This document shows positions 6,232 through 12,560 of a stretch of 12,560 nt of DNA, piece after piece. Both the position numbers and the translations under genes were made by a program. How positions within the stretch are numbered: position 1 is the stretch's first letter; the number at the start of each line of letters is the position of its first letter. The notes beneath the pieces are model-generated. The model worked only from the letters and a program-made list of their open reading frames with translations. It had not been told where the DNA came from and did no database searches. Source of the stretch: Patescibacteria group bacterium UBA6023 (GTDB taxonomy: Bacteria > Patescibacteriota > Minisyncoccia > Phycocordibacterales > UBA6899); assembly GCA_002429425.1 (NCBI GenBank), contig DIZR01000060.1, positions 1 to 12,560 on the forward strand, read 5' to 3'.

Positions 6232-7339
6232 ATTTCGCCATATTGATTGGATACTTCTTCTCGCGACGTTTCCTATCGTCGGTGCGGGACTTGTGTCAAT
6301 GTACGCTTTTGTAGGGGCGAATCACTACTTTGATAGGCAATTATTTTGGTTTCCCATTGCACTTTTGTTGTGCCTAGGTCTTTCACAGGTTGATGTGCGC
6401 GCACTACGAAAATCAAATACCATTCTTGCGATATTTCTTTTCTTTACGGGATTATTGTTACTCCTTTTTATTGTGGGAAGTGCATTTAAGGGTGCACAAG
6501 CATGGTTTAATCTTGGTGTATTTGCAGTTCAGCCGGCTGATCCAATGAAACTTGGGCTCATTCTTATTCTCGCAAAATATTTCTCGCGGAGACATGTGGA
6601 AATTGCAAAGATAAAACACATTCTTATATCAGGATTTTATGCACTTGTTCCTTTTATTCTCGTCTTGATACAACCGGACTTTGGTTCCGCAATTATTCTT
6701 TTTGCGATATGGCTTGGAATGACTATGGTATCCGGTATTTCAAAAAAACATTTATTCATTGTATTTACTCTCGGTGTTGTGGCGTTTATGGTATTGTGGA
6801 CGCTTGCACTGCACCCATATCAGAAGCAACGCATAAAAACTTTCCTTAATCCACTTACCGACATTCGTGGCTCTGGATACAATGCATACCAGTCGACCGT
6901 TGCTGTCGGTTCGGGGAAAGTTCTTGGAAAGGGAGTTGGATATGGAACACAATCACGATTAAAATTTTTACCTGAACATCAAACAGATTTTATTTTTGCA
7001 TCATTTGCCGAGGAATGGGGATTTGTTGGGGTTACCTTGCTTCTGCTTTGTTTTGGTGTGGTGATATGGAGGATATTGCTTATTGCATCGACAGGAGCGA
7101 CAAATTTTGAAACATTGTATGCGATGGGTCTTGCGATATTTCTCATGACACAATTCAGCATCAACGTGGGTATGAACATCGGGCTTCTTCCGGTCACGGG
7201 GCAGACACTCCCCTTTATGAGTTATGGTGGATCTCATTTGCTTACTGAGTATGCAGGACTTGGGATCCTTATGGGTATGCGTCGTTTTGCACGCGTGTCG
7301 CATCCAGAAAGCATGAAGAACGAATTCCTCGGCATCTAG
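6221..7339 (+). CDS. rodA: RodA, SEDS-family peptidoglycan glycosyltransferase
   Basis: 372 residues, all hydrophobic segments and short loops as expected for a ten-helix SEDS protein. RodA polymerises lipid II into glycan strands together with a class B penicillin-binding protein during cell elongation. Seen motifs: 'QPDFGSA' (151-157), 'FLNPLTDIRGSGYNAYQS' (208-225), 'GKGVGYGTQSRLKFLPEHQTDFIFA' region (236-260) with the conserved catalytic-site Asp at 256, and 'PFMSYGGSH' (331-339), where the family usually has SYGGSS. Length and motifs favour RodA over FtsW. ATG 6221 lies 11 bases inside the VWA gene, with no Shine-Dalgarno site, consistent with translational coupling. A longer in-frame extension upstream is wholly inside the VWA gene and is rejected. 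No partner penicillin-binding protein is in the window. Confidence 0.92.
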   Translation: MLNRFRHIDWILLLATFPIVGAGLVSMYAFVGANHYFDRQLFWFPIALLLCLGLSQVDVRALRKSNTILAIFLFFTGLLLLLFIVGSAFKGAQAWFNLGVFAVQPADPMKLGLILILAKYFSRRHVEIAKIKHILISGFYALVPFILVLIQPDFGSAIILFAIWLGMTMVSGISKKHLFIVFTLGVVAFMVLWTLALHPYQKQRIKTFLNPLTDIRGSGYNAYQSTVAVGSGKVLGKGVGYGTQSRLKFLPEHQTDFIFASFAEEWGFVGVTLLLLCFGVVIWRILLIASTGATNFETLYAMGLAIFLMTQFSINVGMNIGLLPVTGQTLPFMSYGGSHLLTEYAGLGILMGMRRFARVSHPESMKNEFLGI

Positions 7340-7601
7340 TTCTCATTTTCGCACCTCACTTTGTTGCTTGCGTCATGAGTTCCTCATCGTATATGAATAC
7401 GCCTCGGGAACATCACTTCCTTGGCGCCTCGTGATGCATCGAAAATAAGAGCTAGATCACATGGCATGAAATGCTTGCGTCATCGCGCTCCGTAGTCACT
7501 CAAAAAGCAATCCCTCGCTATGAGGAGTTGCGTTCGAGTATTTACTGCGTACTTATGACTTCGTTTGAAACTATTTTGGAAATGTTCAACGAGAAACGAT
7601 A
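7340..7601. other. Noncoding stretch between convergent rodA and glycosyltransferase
   Basis: 262 bases with no credible gene. It contains a 12-base direct repeat, TGCTTGCGTCAT, at 7365-7376 and 7472-7483, with looser similarity on one side. A CATCAC/GTGATG inverted pair (7411-7416 and 7431-7436) and a palindrome GATGCATC (7433-7440) lie between them. No strong rho-independent terminator is visible for either flanking gene. The stretch could hold a small RNA or an intergenic repeat family; I cannot tell from one copy. Confidence 0.4.
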
Positions 7602-8804
7602 TTATTTTTTTTCGTAAAGTGCGAATGTCTCTTTCGCCATCGTTTCTATGCTAAAGCGATCGTAAATACGTTTCTTAAGCGTGATGCCCATACTTATGCA
7701 TCGTTCCGGATTATCAATGAGGAATAAGGTCGCACGCGCGACCTCACCTCCATTTTTTGATTGAATAAGTACACCACTTTCCATATCATCGATAACTTCG
7801 GGAATCCCACCAACCGCAGTTGCAATGACCGGAAGACCCGCCCTCCCTGCCTCAAGTATTGCGTAGGGGAATGCTTCGGTGATAGAAGGGAGAAGGAAAA
7901 TATCAAATGCCGAAAGAAGTAGAGCACCGTTTTCCTTGTATCCCGCAAGTATGACGTTATCTTTGAGATCAAGTTTTTGAATAAGCGTCTCAAGTGGTGC
8001 GCGCTCCTCTCCCTCACCGAGGATGATAAAAAGCACACGCTGTGTTGGCCGTTGTTTTTTTAGTTGGGCAATTCCTTCGATGGCGTAGGAAAGACCTTTG
8101 TTTTTGTGAAGTTCTGCAAGTGTACCGACAATGATCGGGTTTGAGTTCATGATATCCTTCATGCGTTCTCCAAGAATATTCTTTAATGCCGCTCCTTTTG
8201 AAAGTAAGGTGATTGGTCCGACCCCATTGTAGATGACTTTGAGTTTGTGCCATACAAAAGGGAGTGCGTTGACCTGGTCACGCGTACGCTTCGATACGGC
8301 AATCGTTTCATGTGAAAGTTCAATGGTAAGCCAGTGCATTGCTCCAATAATAAACCGCGCGAAGTCTCCACGATCTTCATTGAATGCCCATCCGTGGCCG
8401 GTGAAAATGATGTGCATGGGACTTCCACCCAGATTGAAGAATCGCGTGCAGTACGCCCATCCGTTCCAAAGTCGCGCGGCGACCGCGCCAAGTCCACCCA
8501 TTTTTGAGCTATTGAGATGTACGACATCAGGATTCTCTTTGCTGAAAATATCAATAAGGGCAAAAAAACTTTTAATATCGGAAAGAATATTTATATCACG
8601 CAGAAGACTCGGTATCTCGATCGTGCGGATACCTGCTTCCTGCAACTTGGTTTTAAGCATTCCATTTCCTCCAAATCCGACGACGACATCATGTCCTGCT
8701 TTGCGTGCTTCTGTTGCAAGATCAAAGACATAGCGTTGTGCGCCACCGAAGTTTGATTTCGTGATAAGGTACAAAATTTTCAAAGGTTTTTTATCCGGCT
8801 CCAT
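7602..8804 (-). CDS. GT4-family glycosyltransferase (GT-B fold)
   Basis: 400 residues starting at the ATG complementary to 8802-8804. The N-terminal Rossmann half carries 'GGAQRYVFDLATE' (20-32), typical of acceptor-side loops in GT4 enzymes; 'FTGHGWAFNE' and 'ETIAVSKRTRDQV' follow. The C-terminal nucleotide-sugar half has 'VGTLAELHKNKG' (226-237, K236 at the usual phosphate-binding position, with Thr where many relatives have Arg), 'ILGEGEERAPLE' (261-272), and the E-x7-E pair E310/E318 in 'EAFPYAILEAGRAG'. The enzyme is expected to transfer a sugar from a nucleotide donor to a glycan or lipid acceptor at the cytoplasmic face; donor and acceptor cannot be assigned. It lies near the lipid-carrier priming transferase at 9509, so both may serve one surface-glycan pathway. 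It reads convergently to rodA. Confidence 0.9.
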   Translation of the reverse strand: MEPDKKPLKILYLITKSNFGGAQRYVFDLATEARKAGHDVVVGFGGNGMLKTKLQEAGIRTIEIPSLLRDINILSDIKSFFALIDIFSKENPDVVHLNSSKMGGLGAVAARLWNGWAYCTRFFNLGGSPMHIIFTGHGWAFNEDRGDFARFIIGAMHWLTIELSHETIAVSKRTRDQVNALPFVWHKLKVIYNGVGPITLLSKGAALKNILGERMKDIMNSNPIIVGTLAELHKNKGLSYAIEGIAQLKKQRPTQRVLFIILGEGEERAPLETLIQKLDLKDNVILAGYKENGALLLSAFDIFLLPSITEAFPYAILEAGRAGLPVIATAVGGIPEVIDDMESGVLIQSKNGGEVARATLFLIDNPERCISMGITLKKRIYDRFSIETMAKETFALYEKK

Positions 8805-8813
8805 AGATATGTA

Positions 8814-8819
8814 CTATAA
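8814..8819 (-). promoter_or_regulatory. Candidate -10 box of the GT4 gene
   Basis: On the minus strand TATAGT (5 of 6 to consensus) ends 9 bases before the ATG. There is no Shine-Dalgarno site and no good -35 box, which again suggests a leaderless or near-leaderless transcript. Confidence 0.4.
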
Positions 8820-8843
8820 CAAAACTAGGAAATATGGGTGACC

Positions 8844-8871
8844 TTGACAAATTTATTCTGAGTGCTTTGAT
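8844..8871 (+). promoter_or_regulatory. Candidate promoter for the small P-loop-like gene
   Basis: A perfect -35 box TTGACA (8844-8849) is followed after 16 bases by TTTGAT (8866-8871), a weak -10 (4 of 6). Transcription would start near 8878 and give a short leader containing the Shine-Dalgarno site at 8901-8907. It is divergent from the GT4 promoter. Confidence 0.4.
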
Positions 8872-8914
8872 GTCTAGAGAAGTGAAAGCGATGTATTTTT
8901 GAGGAGGTGTGATC

Positions 8915-9187
8915 GTGGATGATTCTGGTGTGACACTACGCATTGAAGTTTCCGGTCCCGACAAGGGTGGTAAAGGAGCGTTGATCGCTTTTTTGGCTCA
9001 TCAGCTCGAGGCGGCAGGCATTGCTATTGTCGTGCAGGGGGCAACAACGCATAACAAAGTTAAACTTGAAAAAGATGATGTACATTTGCTTACAAAACTT
9101 CAAGCAAAAAATATTAAAGTTATATTTACAGAAATGCAAACAGCTTCGTTTTTGCCCGTAGCCTCACCTGTTCATCCGGTTGCATGA
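8915..9187 (+). CDS. Small protein with a P-loop-like motif, function unknown
   Basis: 90 residues from GTG 8915. A strong Shine-Dalgarno site GAGGAGG (8901-8907) lies 7 bases before this GTG; the in-frame GTG at 8909 is only one base away from it and is unlikely. The N-terminus is a beta strand followed by a glycine loop, 'IEVSGPDKGGKG' (10-21), which resembles a Walker A motif G-x4-G-K-S/T but has Gly21 in place of Ser/Thr. A helix (about 22-34) and a second strand ('IAIVVQG', 36-42) follow, as at the start of thymidylate-kinase-like P-loop folds. At 90 residues it lacks room for a full kinase domain, so it may be a stand-alone remnant or a small binding protein. The C-terminus is short and Pro/Val-rich. 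It is followed after 53 bases by the small membrane protein gene, possibly in one transcript. I do not recognise a family. Confidence 0.7.
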   Translation: MDDSGVTLRIEVSGPDKGGKGALIAFLAHQLEAAGIAIVVQGATTHNKVKLEKDDVHLLTKLQAKNIKVIFTEMQTASFLPVASPVHPVA

Positions 9188-9240
9188 GCAATTCCGAGTG
9201 AATGTTTTCGTGTAGTAAAATGAAGTTCTGAAAGGAGAAA

Positions 9241-9456
9241 ATGATGTTTAATGGTGCTTGGCTTATCACTGCACTTCTGTTGTTCATGTCGGGGTTGCGT
9301 TTTATTGAAGCTGGAAACTTGGCCGGAATGTTGGTTGGGATCGTGCTCTTTCTGCTTTGCTTGCTGTGTCTTTTGGGTTTTCAATGGTCCTTTTCGAGGT
9401 TTCAGCGACCGGAAAAAATCTTACCAAGTGGTGAAGAAATTCACCATGGAAAATAA
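9241..9456 (+). CDS. Small two-helix membrane protein, function unknown
   Basis: 71 residues with two hydrophobic segments, about 7-25 and 28-47, and a hydrophilic 20-residue tail rich in charged residues ('RFQRPEKILPSGEEIHHGK'). The Shine-Dalgarno site AAAGGAG (9231-9237) is 3 bases from ATG 9241 and 6 from ATG 9244, so translation may start at the second ATG and give 70 residues. A TAAAAT at 9216-9221 could be a -10 box, but no -35 box is convincing; read-through from the upstream small gene is also possible. A terminator hairpin follows at 9472. The protein resembles holin-sized or small stress membrane proteins only in size and topology, and I assign no role. Confidence 0.7.
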   Translation: MMFNGAWLITALLLFMSGLRFIEAGNLAGMLVGIVLFLLCLLCLLGFQWSFSRFQRPEKILPSGEEIHHGK

Positions 9457-9471
9457 ATAGCATGTCTTAAT

Positions 9472-9494
9472 GCTTCCTTTCGGGGGAGCTTTTT
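9472..9494 (+). terminator. Rho-independent terminator after the small membrane protein
   Basis: Stem GCTTCC (9472-9477) pairs with GGGAGC (9484-9489, one G-T pair) around a six-base loop and is followed by TTTTT (9490-9494). It separates the two small genes from the glycosylphosphotransferase. It also argues against a start at 9470 for the next gene, which would place the hairpin inside the coding region. Confidence 0.65.
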
Positions 9495-9508
9495 GTTATC
9501 GTGACTGT

Positions 9509-10849
9509 ATGAAAAGACTACCATCACTTGAAATATTCACGATATTTGTGGGGGACGTTTTGCTTTTTTATTTTGCACTTTGGGTCACACTTGCGCTGCG
9601 GTATTTGGAATTTCCAAGTAGTACACTCTTCGCGATGCATGCACTCCCGTTCTCATATCTCTTCGTAGTGTGGGTGCTCGTCTTTTATATTGCGAGCCTG
9701 TATGAGTCGCATACCGTTATATTCAAGTCAAAGATTCCTGCGGTCATTTTGAACGTACAGGCAATCAACAGCATTATTGCAGTGCTCTTTTTTTATCTTA
9801 TTCCCGCATTTGGGATTACCCCAAAAGTAACACTTTTTCTTTACTTGCTCGTTTCGCTCGCATGTATCAGTGCGTGGCGTATTTTTGGTGTGCAGTTGCT
9901 CGGACTCCGCAAAAAAGAGCGCGCCGTACTTATCGGCTCAGGAGAGGAGACACGCAAATTGTATAGTGTCGTCAACGACAACCCGCTGTATCCAATGCGC
10001 TTTATTACCTGGCTTGATCTGGATAAGCTCGACGGTATTGATTTTGAGCAGGAGATTCTCATGCGGATTTATAGTGAAGAAGTCAGCGTCGTCGTCATCG
10101 ATATGAAGAATGAAAAAGTTACCCCGATACTTCCAAAGCTGTATAATCTTATTTTTTCCAATGTCCGCTTTGTTGAGCAGTATCGTATCTATGAAGATAT
10201 TTTTGATCGCATCCCACTCTCGCTCATTGGGTATAATTGGTTTCTTGAGAATGTCTCATCGCGTGCGCATTTTGGGTATGACCTCTTGAAGCGCATGATG
10301 GACACCGTGCTTGCATTCATCGTGCTCATTCCGTCGATTCTTATTTTTCCATTCGTTGTGCTTGCCATTATGCTTGATGATGGCGGAGCATTTTTTTACA
10401 CACCATTGCGTATTGGGAAAGGGAATCGCCCATTTCGAATTTACAAATTTCGCACAATGTGTGTGATGGACGACGGGAAGCAACTCGGTGAGAACGTGAA
10501 TCAGATAACGCGAGTGGGGAAATTCCTTCGCGCAACACGTATCGATGAATTGCCACAATTATGGAATGTATTTGCGGGGGACCTTTCGCTCATTGGTCCG
10601 CGACCTGAATTTCCCGCTTTGGTTCAAGTTTATCATAAGCAGATTCCCTATTATAATATGCGTCATCTCATCAAGCCTGGACTTTCCGGTTGGGCGCAGG
10701 TGCATCATGAGAAACCTCCGCAAACAATCGAGGAAACGAAAGATAAACTCGCGTACGACCTGTATTATCTGAAGAATCGCTCACTCGCGCTTGATATCAA
10801 GATTGCGTTAAAAACGATCAAGACCCTCCTCTCTCGAACGGGAGTATAG
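9509..10849 (+). CDS. Polyprenyl glycosylphosphotransferase (WcaJ/WbaP-type priming enzyme)
   Basis: 446 residues from ATG 9509. Four N-terminal membrane helices (about 8-30, 45-64, 78-100, 107-126) precede a soluble middle domain with a Rossmann-like start ('AVLIGSGEETRKLYSVV', 139-155). A further membrane segment (about 264-288) leads into the C-terminal catalytic domain of the bacterial sugar transferase family: 'KFRTM' (313-317), 'TRIDELPQLWNV' (343-354), 'GDLSLIGPRPE' (357-367) and 'KPGLSGWAQV' (389-398). These enzymes move a sugar-1-phosphate from a nucleotide sugar to undecaprenyl phosphate, the first step of capsule, exopolysaccharide or glycoprotein glycan assembly at the inner membrane face. 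The sugar cannot be read from sequence. No Shine-Dalgarno site precedes ATG 9509, and a terminator lies just upstream, so it has its own promoter or a leaderless start (a weak TGTTAT at 9494-9499). Confidence 0.92.
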   Translation: MKRLPSLEIFTIFVGDVLLFYFALWVTLALRYLEFPSSTLFAMHALPFSYLFVVWVLVFYIASLYESHTVIFKSKIPAVILNVQAINSIIAVLFFYLIPAFGITPKVTLFLYLLVSLACISAWRIFGVQLLGLRKKERAVLIGSGEETRKLYSVVNDNPLYPMRFITWLDLDKLDGIDFEQEILMRIYSEEVSVVVIDMKNEKVTPILPKLYNLIFSNVRFVEQYRIYEDIFDRIPLSLIGYNWFLENVSSRAHFGYDLLKRMMDTVLAFIVLIPSILIFPFVVLAIMLDDGGAFFYTPLRIGKGNRPFRIYKFRTMCVMDDGKQLGENVNQITRVGKFLRATRIDELPQLWNVFAGDLSLIGPRPEFPALVQVYHKQIPYYNMRHLIKPGLSGWAQVHHEKPPQTIEETKDKLAYDLYYLKNRSLALDIKIALKTIKTLLSRTGV

Positions 10850-10917
10850 TGTTTGTCTGCACTTTTTTCGTTGCTTCGACGGTTTCTCATATTTGATATT
10901 TGGAAAAAATCAGCTTT

Positions 10918-10928
10918 TACAGTAGAGT
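10918..10928 (+). promoter_or_regulatory. Candidate -10 region of the pseudouridine synthase gene
   Basis: Two overlapping -10-like hexamers, TACAGT (10918-10923) and TAGAGT (10923-10928), lie 6-11 bases before ATG 10935. TTGATA at 10893-10898 is a possible -35 box, 19 bases from the first hexamer. No Shine-Dalgarno site is present. Confidence 0.35.
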
Positions 10929-10934
10929 GTGCAT

Positions 10935-11597
10935 ATGCGAATAAATCTCTACTTAGCGCAATCCCTTGGCATGTCTCGTCGTACTGCGGATGCGGAAATT
11001 TTAGATGGGCGAGTTAAAATCAACACCAAAAAGGCGGTGCTTGGTGACCAAGTCATGCCGGGTGATGAGGTGAAATATAAGGGAGTTGTGGTGGAGGCAA
11101 AAACGGAAGAGCGTACAACAATCATGTTGAACAAGCCCGAAGGCTACATCACGTCACGAAAGCGTGATGAGACAAAAGCACCAACGGTCATGGAATTGCT
11201 TCCAAAAGAATTACAACATTTGAAACCCATCGGACGCCTCGATAAAGAAAGTGCCGGACTGCTCATGCTTACTGATGACGGTGATTTACTTTACAAAAGC
11301 ACGCATCCAAAGTTTGAAATTGAAAAAGAATATCTTGTCACATTTGTTGAACGTCTCGATGCAAATGAATTTACAATGTGGCAGAAGGGAATGCGACTCC
11401 CAGATGGTATCGCAAAAGCAGATAGTATCGTTCATGAATCAAAAAATCTTTATCGTATTGTCCTGCATCAAGGGAAGACCCGACAGATAAGGCGCATGGC
11501 AGGGAAAACAGGAAATGCGGTGGAGTCACTCGTTCGCGTGCGCACTGGCAACCATGTGCTCGGCAAGCTCAAAGTTGGTGAGTGGGTAAAAATCTAA
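10935..11597 (+). CDS. RsuA/RluB/RluE-family rRNA pseudouridine synthase
   Basis: 220 residues from ATG 10935; the in-frame GTG at 10929 is less likely. An N-terminal S4 RNA-binding domain (about 2-50, 'RINLYLAQSLGMSRRTADA') is followed by the catalytic domain. The active-site block 'GRLDKESAGLLMLTDDG' (100-116) holds the catalytic Asp103, and 'HQGKTRQIRRM' (about 174-184) is the family's C-terminal signature. These enzymes isomerise one uridine to pseudouridine in 16S or 23S rRNA. The family members differ in target site, and sequence alone does not separate RsuA, RluB and RluE here, although the small size is near the RsuA/RluE end. A strong terminator lies downstream. Its neighbours are unrelated in function. 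Confidence 0.9.
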   Translation: MRINLYLAQSLGMSRRTADAEILDGRVKINTKKAVLGDQVMPGDEVKYKGVVVEAKTEERTTIMLNKPEGYITSRKRDETKAPTVMELLPKELQHLKPIGRLDKESAGLLMLTDDGDLLYKSTHPKFEIEKEYLVTFVERLDANEFTMWQKGMRLPDGIAKADSIVHESKNLYRIVLHQGKTRQIRRMAGKTGNAVESLVRVRTGNHVLGKLKVGEWVKI

Positions 11598-11641
11598 TAC
11601 AATCTTGTCTTAGGGGTACCCTAGGATAAAAACCAAACGCT

Positions 11642-11674
11642 AACACTCCAAAAGTAGCCTTTGGAGTGTTTTTG
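11642..11674 (+). terminator. Strong rho-independent terminator after the pseudouridine synthase
   Basis: An 11-bp perfect stem, AACACTCCAAA (11642-11652) with TTTGGAGTGTT (11660-11670), closes a seven-base loop and is followed by a T-rich tract. It ends the pseudouridine synthase transcript and insulates glyA. Upstream, between the stop codon and this hairpin, there is a GGGTACCC palindrome (11614-11621) with no evident role. Confidence 0.9.
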
Positions 11675-11692
11675 TTTTATGCAGACTCGCGG

Positions 11693-11698
11693 TACAAT
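11693..11698 (+). promoter_or_regulatory. -10 box of glyA
   Basis: TACAAT (5 of 6 to consensus) ends 7 bases before the glyA ATG, so the predicted transcript starts at or next to the start codon. T-rich sequence of the preceding terminator tail (TTTGTT or TTGTTT, 11671-11677) would sit at -35, with a short 15-16 base spacer. Confidence 0.5.
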
Positions 11699-11705
11699 GT
11701 CGCGT

Positions 11706-12560
11706 ATGAAAGATAAAGCTATCCAAAAACTTATTATCAAAGAAGAGAAGCGTGAGGAATCGGTTATCAATCTTATTGCATCGGAGAATTATGTGTCGGA
11801 CGATGTGCTCCTTGCACTCGGTTCGGTGTTTACGAACAAATATGCGGAAGGATATCCGGGAAAGCGCTATTATGGAGGCAATAATGTCGTCGATGAACTT
11901 GAAACACTCACACAAGAACGTGCACTCAAAGTTTTTGGGCTCACACCGAAAAAGTGGCATGTGAATGTCCAGCCACTGTCGGGCTCCCCGGCAAATATTG
12001 CCGTCTATACTGCACTCCTCCCAACGGATGGTACGGGACGCATCATGGGGATGACACTCGCACATGGAGGGCACCTCACACATGGGCACAGTGTTTCCGT
12101 CTCTGGAAAATTTTGGAAACAAATTCCGTATGGTGTTTCTCCAAAAAATGAACGACTTGATTATGCCGAACTTATGGCAATCGCGAAGAAAGAAAAACCC
12201 CATATTATTGTCGCAGGGTTCACTGCATACTCACGGAAAATAGAATGGAAAAAGTTTCGTGCCATTGCCGACGCGGTCGGTGCATACCTCATGGTCGACA
12301 TGTCGCATATTGCCGGACTTGTCGCGGGTGGTGCACATGCGTCACCATTTCCGTATGCAGATATCGTGACGACGACGACGCACAAAACACTTCGCGGTCC
12401 ACGCGGTGCGATGATCTTTATAAAAAAAGACACGAGAGAGCTTCAAGTAAAAATCGATAAGGCGGTATTCCCGGGAATGCAGGGCGGTCCGCATGAAAAT
12501 GCAATTGCGGGAATTGCGGTCGCACTGAACGAAGCAATGCAACCAGCATTCAAAAAATAT
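11706..12560 (+). CDS. glyA: Serine hydroxymethyltransferase, 3' partial
   Basis: The frame is open from ATG 11706 to the last base, 285 codons of an expected roughly 410-420. The enzyme is a cytosolic PLP protein that converts serine and tetrahydrofolate to glycine and 5,10-methylene-tetrahydrofolate, feeding one-carbon metabolism. Family signatures are clear: 'INLIASENY' (21-29), '[13 protein letters not shown]' (46-58), '[11 protein letters not shown]' (87-97), '[13 protein letters not shown]' (197-209) with the PLP-ring Asp198, '[13 protein letters not shown]' (222-234) with the PLP Schiff-base Lys227, and '[11 protein letters not shown]' (255-265). Ser200 replaces the Ala usual after VDM. 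The reading frame is undamaged in the visible part. No Shine-Dalgarno site is present, and the TACAAT box sits right before the start. Confidence 0.95.
   Translation, partial: MKDKAIQKLIIKEEKREESVINLIASENYVSDDVLLALGSVFTNKYAEGYPGKRYYGGNNVVDELETLTQERALKVFGLTPKKWHVNVQPLSGSPANIAVYTALLPTDGTGRIMGMTLAHGGHLTHGHSVSVSGKFWKQIPYGVSPKNERLDYAELMAIAKKEKPHIIVAGFTAYSRKIEWKKFRAIADAVGAYLMVDMSHIAGLVAGGAHASPFPYADIVTTTTHKTLRGPRGAMIFIKKDTRELQVKIDKAVFPGMQGGPHENAIAGIAVALNEAMQPAFKKY

Noticed and set aside
8233..8733. 166-codon plus-strand reading frame
   Set aside because: It is antisense to the GT4 gene, which has conserved motifs throughout.
9470..9508. Start at 9470 for the glycosylphosphotransferase
   Set aside because: The extra 13 codons would be encoded by the terminator hairpin; ATG 9509 gives the usual N-terminus just before the first membrane helix.
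11640..12203. 187-codon minus-strand reading frame
   Set aside because: It overlaps the pseudouridine synthase terminator and runs antisense to glyA, whose plus-strand frame carries all family signatures.
1..12560. Alternative genetic code with TGA as glycine
   Set aside because: No in-frame TGA interrupts any of the large conserved genes, and the one TGA stop (9185-9187) is followed closely by another in-frame TGA, so there is no support for recoding.

Overview
The window looks like a chromosome fragment from a Candidatus Patescibacteria (CPR) bacterium, most likely of the Parcubacteria group. Seen directly: a very long surface protein built from YadA/Hep_Hag-like head repeats with recurring 'GIGTTSPY' cassettes, small envelope genes, tight gene packing, many starts without a Shine-Dalgarno site, and TAA, TAG and TGA all used as stops, so the standard bacterial code fits. 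The taxonomic call is inference from protein style and gene mix; there is no rRNA or other marker to confirm it.

Layout. Positions 1-4425 hold the 3' part of a giant repeat protein (1474 codons visible, 5' end outside the window) with three arrays of 17-residue head repeats, each closed by a 67-residue cassette, followed by a conserved C-terminal region and a Ser/Thr-rich tail. Positions 4439-4808 are a small inverted-repeat-bounded unit carrying an orphan RelB/DinJ-like antitoxin. Positions 4858-7339 hold an overlapping pair: a membrane-anchored VWA-domain protein and the SEDS peptidoglycan polymerase RodA. After a 262-base noncoding stretch comes a GT4 glycosyltransferase on the minus strand (7602-8804). 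A divergent intergenic region then leads into two small plus-strand genes with strong Shine-Dalgarno sites: a 90-residue protein with a P-loop-like motif and a 71-residue two-helix membrane protein. Next are a polyprenyl glycosylphosphotransferase (9509-10849), an RsuA/RluB-type pseudouridine synthase (10935-11597) and the first 285 codons of glyA (11706 to the window edge).

Functional theme. Most of the window concerns the cell envelope: a large secreted or surface fibre-like protein, a VWA protein translationally coupled to RodA, and two glycan enzymes (the lipid-carrier priming transferase and a GT4 transferase) that could act in one surface-polysaccharide pathway. The last two genes are housekeeping: rRNA modification and one-carbon/glycine metabolism. 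No complete new multi-gene defence or mobile system is visible. The most unusual signals are the mosaic structure of the giant gene, the inverted-repeat-bounded orphan antitoxin, and a recurring -10-box-next-to-start-codon arrangement that suggests leaderless transcription for several genes.
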